Source: an uncultured Ruminococcus sp.
Lineage (GTDB): Bacteria; Bacillota; Clostridia; Oscillospirales; Acutalibacteraceae
Assembly (NCBI GenBank): GCA_902772795.1
Contig: CACYBZ010000013.1
Span: forward strand, 1 to 6,581
Length of the DNA stretch: 6,581 nt
Direction: 5' to 3'
The translations under genes were made by a program, and so were the position numbers. Under the pieces are notes generated by a model. That model saw nothing but the letters and a program-made list of their open reading frames with translations. It was not told the DNA's origin and searched no databases. Shown in pieces: positions 4,846 to 6,581 of the stretch (its first letter is position 1; every line of letters starts with the position of its first letter).

Positions 4846-6581
4846 ATGACAAAAATTGTTGCTTTATCTTTGGGTATATTGATGATGACAAGTTCGGTAA
4901 CAGCACTCAGCAGTTACGCCGAAAGAAGTACAGAAAGTAATCCGTCCGAAACCGTTGCCGAACATACGGACGGTAATAAGACAGACAATGTGGTTGACAA
5001 GGTGGAAAAAGGAACAATTCTGCACGCATTTTGTTGGAATTTCAATACAATCAGAGAGTCTATGGCTGATATTGTCTCAGCGGGTTACAGTGCCGTACAG
5101 ACATCGCCGATTACCTCCTGTACAGAGGGAGAAAACGGTGGTATGGAAATTTACGGTGACGGCAAATGGTACTATCACTATCAGCCGAATGATTATACGA
5201 TTGGTAACTATCAGCTTGGCACTCGTGAAGAATTTATTGCTATGTGTAATGAGGCACATAAGTATGGCATAAAAGTGATTGTCGATGTTATGGCAAACCA
5301 TACCACACCTGTTATGGACGAAGTGTCTGAAGAATGGCTGAAAGCAGGCGGAGGAAGTTTTGACACACTTCTGCACAAAAACTATAAAAAAAGCGTCGTG
5401 GACTATGGCGACCGTCTGCAATGTACGACCTACAGTTCAGGAGGTCTGCCCGATATCAATACAGAACTTCCCTCATGGCAGGAATACTTTTTCCGTTTCA
5501 TTAATGACTGCAGCGATTGTGGTGCAGACGGTTTCCGTTATGACTCAGCCAAACATATCGGCTTGCCTGATGACCCGAAAGAAGATGACGGACTTGCCAA
5601 CAATTTCTGGGAAAAAGTAAAAACCGAAACCAAAGACTATGATAACAAATTTATCTATGCCGAAGTGTTGCAGGGGGACAATGACAGACTTGGGGACTAT
5701 ATCAGAGAGGTTGGCAGAACACCGGCCAGTCATTATGGCGAAAGTATCCGTTCTGCACTGGCAAATCATAATCTTGCCGTTGCCGATATACAGGATTATC
5801 GTATAGGTGATGCACCGAAAAATATTGTCACATGGGTAGAATCTCATGATACTTACTGTAACGATGACGGTAAGACATGGCAGGAAGTTTCAGAAGAACA
5901 GGTAATTTCAGGCTGGGCGATTATCACCGCCCGCAAAGACGGCACACCGCTGATGTTTGACCGTCCCTACCACAGTACGCAGAATGCCGAATGGGGAATG
6001 AACCGCATGGGTACACAAGGTGACGATATGTATAAAGACCATCGTGTATCTGCTGTCAACTTTTTCCGTACAGCGATGGTGGGCGAAGATGAAACATTAC
6101 TGAATCCCAATGATGATACTACCGCTGTCATGATTGGACGTGGTAAAAAGGGACTGGTAATTGTCAATACCGAAAAAGAATTGAATACTGATTTTTCAGT
6201 CAGTCTTTCTGACGGAAAGTATACTGACCGTGTAGATAACAGTACAGTATATACAGTCAAAAACGGAAAACTGACAAGCGAAAAGCCGATAAAAGAAAAT
6301 TCGATTGTTGTTCTTTACAACGAAGGTTATCAGGAGAAAACACCATCAGCAAATGTTGGTGTTGCCGAAAATACCGTATTCAAAACGACAGAAAAAACGC
6401 TGGAAGTTACACTCACGCTGGAAAACAGTGATAAGGGAACGTATTCTGTCAATGGGGGAGAAAGTGTAGAATACAGAAACGGTGATAAAATTACGATTGA
6501 AAAGCCTTCAGATGGTAATGTGGTAACATTGGAGTTGCGTGCTCAGAATAAGGAAAATTCACCGACATATGAACGTGTAGA
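4846..6581 (+). CDS. Secreted GH13 alpha-amylase (subfamily 28, AmyE-like), 3' end beyond the window
   Basis: It is predicted to hydrolyse internal alpha-1,4 bonds of starch outside the cell. The first 578 residues are visible with no stop. A signal peptide (hydrophobic 4-23, likely cleavage after SYA, A25) precedes a Ser/Thr/Glu-rich linker (26-54). The catalytic domain begins at GTILHAFCWNFNT (56-68) and shows GH13 regions I (DVMANH, 147-152), V (LPDIN, 201-205), II (GFRYDSAKH, nucleophile D233), III (YAEVLQ, acid/base E273) and IV (WVESHD, D335). These closely follow Bacillus subtilis AmyE as I recall it. Domain C ends near SIVVLYNEG (486-494). Residues 505-578 (TLEVTLTLENSD, GTYSVNGG, NGDKITIE) look like an Ig-like or chitobiase-C-like module, often found before starch-binding modules. 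ATG 4846 follows a strong site, GGAGGAGAGG (4830-4839). It diverges from the two-component operon, which may regulate it. Confidence 0.95.
   Translation, partial: MTKIVALSLGILMMTSSVTALSSYAERSTESNPSETVAEHTDGNKTDNVVDKVEKGTILHAFCWNFNTIRESMADIVSAGYSAVQTSPITSCTEGENGGMEIYGDGKWYYHYQPNDYTIGNYQLGTREEFIAMCNEAHKYGIKVIVDVMANHTTPVMDEVSEEWLKAGGGSFDTLLHKNYKKSVVDYGDRLQCTTYSSGGLPDINTELPSWQEYFFRFINDCSDCGADGFRYDSAKHIGLPDDPKEDDGLANNFWEKVKTETKDYDNKFIYAEVLQGDNDRLGDYIREVGRTPASHYGESIRSALANHNLAVADIQDYRIGDAPKNIVTWVESHDTYCNDDGKTWQEVSEEQVISGWAIITARKDGTPLMFDRPYHSTQNAEWGMNRMGTQGDDMYKDHRVSAVNFFRTAMVGEDETLLNPNDDTTAVMIGRGKKGLVIVNTEKELNTDFSVSLSDGKYTDRVDNSTVYTVKNGKLTSEKPIKENSIVVLYNEGYQEKTPSANVGVAENTVFKTTEKTLEVTLTLENSDKGTYSVNGGESVEYRNGDKITIEKPSDGNVVTLELRAQNKENSPTYERV

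Noticed and set aside
1..6581. CRISPR array, tRNA genes, insertion sequence or phage attachment site
   Set aside because: No evenly spaced repeats, cloverleaf-like sequence, transposase or integrase motifs, or terminal inverted repeats were found on either strand.

Overview
The window looks like chromosomal DNA from a low- to moderate-GC Gram-positive anaerobe of the Clostridia. Strong GG-rich ribosome binding sites, sigma-A-type promoters and an AmyE-type secreted alpha-amylase support this. So do a YbjN-like protein and a receiver/SARP-type regulator, both of which resemble proteins I associate with Ruminococcus and its relatives. The family-level assignment is inference. I see no tRNA, rRNA, CRISPR array, insertion sequence or phage gene.

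Left part (1-1398, plus strand): a likely two-gene operon. The first gene encodes a cytoplasmic protein made of two tandem copies of a YbjN-like domain. About 30 bp later comes a small XRE-type helix-turn-helix regulator. A strong intrinsic terminator closes the unit. Middle left (1399-2307, plus strand): a single response regulator joins a CheY-like receiver to a SARP/AfsR-like winged-helix domain. It has no adjacent kinase. An 11-bp-arm inverted repeat lies in its leader, and a terminator-like hairpin lies about 110 bp past its stop, inside the opposing gene.

Middle right (2320-4743, minus strand): a classical two-component pair, an OmpR-family response regulator followed 5 bp later by a two-TM sensor histidine kinase. 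The pair is driven by a near-consensus promoter (TTGCCA, 17-bp spacer, TATAAT).

Right part (4846 to the window end, plus strand): a divergently transcribed secreted GH13 alpha-amylase, probably subfamily 28, with all three catalytic residues visible. A catalytic core is followed by the start of an Ig-like accessory module, and the gene runs off the window. The 172-bp divergent intergenic region holds an 11-bp-period direct repeat of ATCTTCAG. This is the usual layout of an OmpR/PhoB-type operator, and it abuts the -35 of the two-component operon. The simplest hypothesis is that the two-component system autoregulates and may also control the amylase, linking an unknown external signal to starch breakdown. 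Nothing in the window is clearly a wholly new system. The most interesting points are the amylase/two-component regulatory region, the YbjN-duplication/XRE pair, and the orphan SARP-type response regulator.
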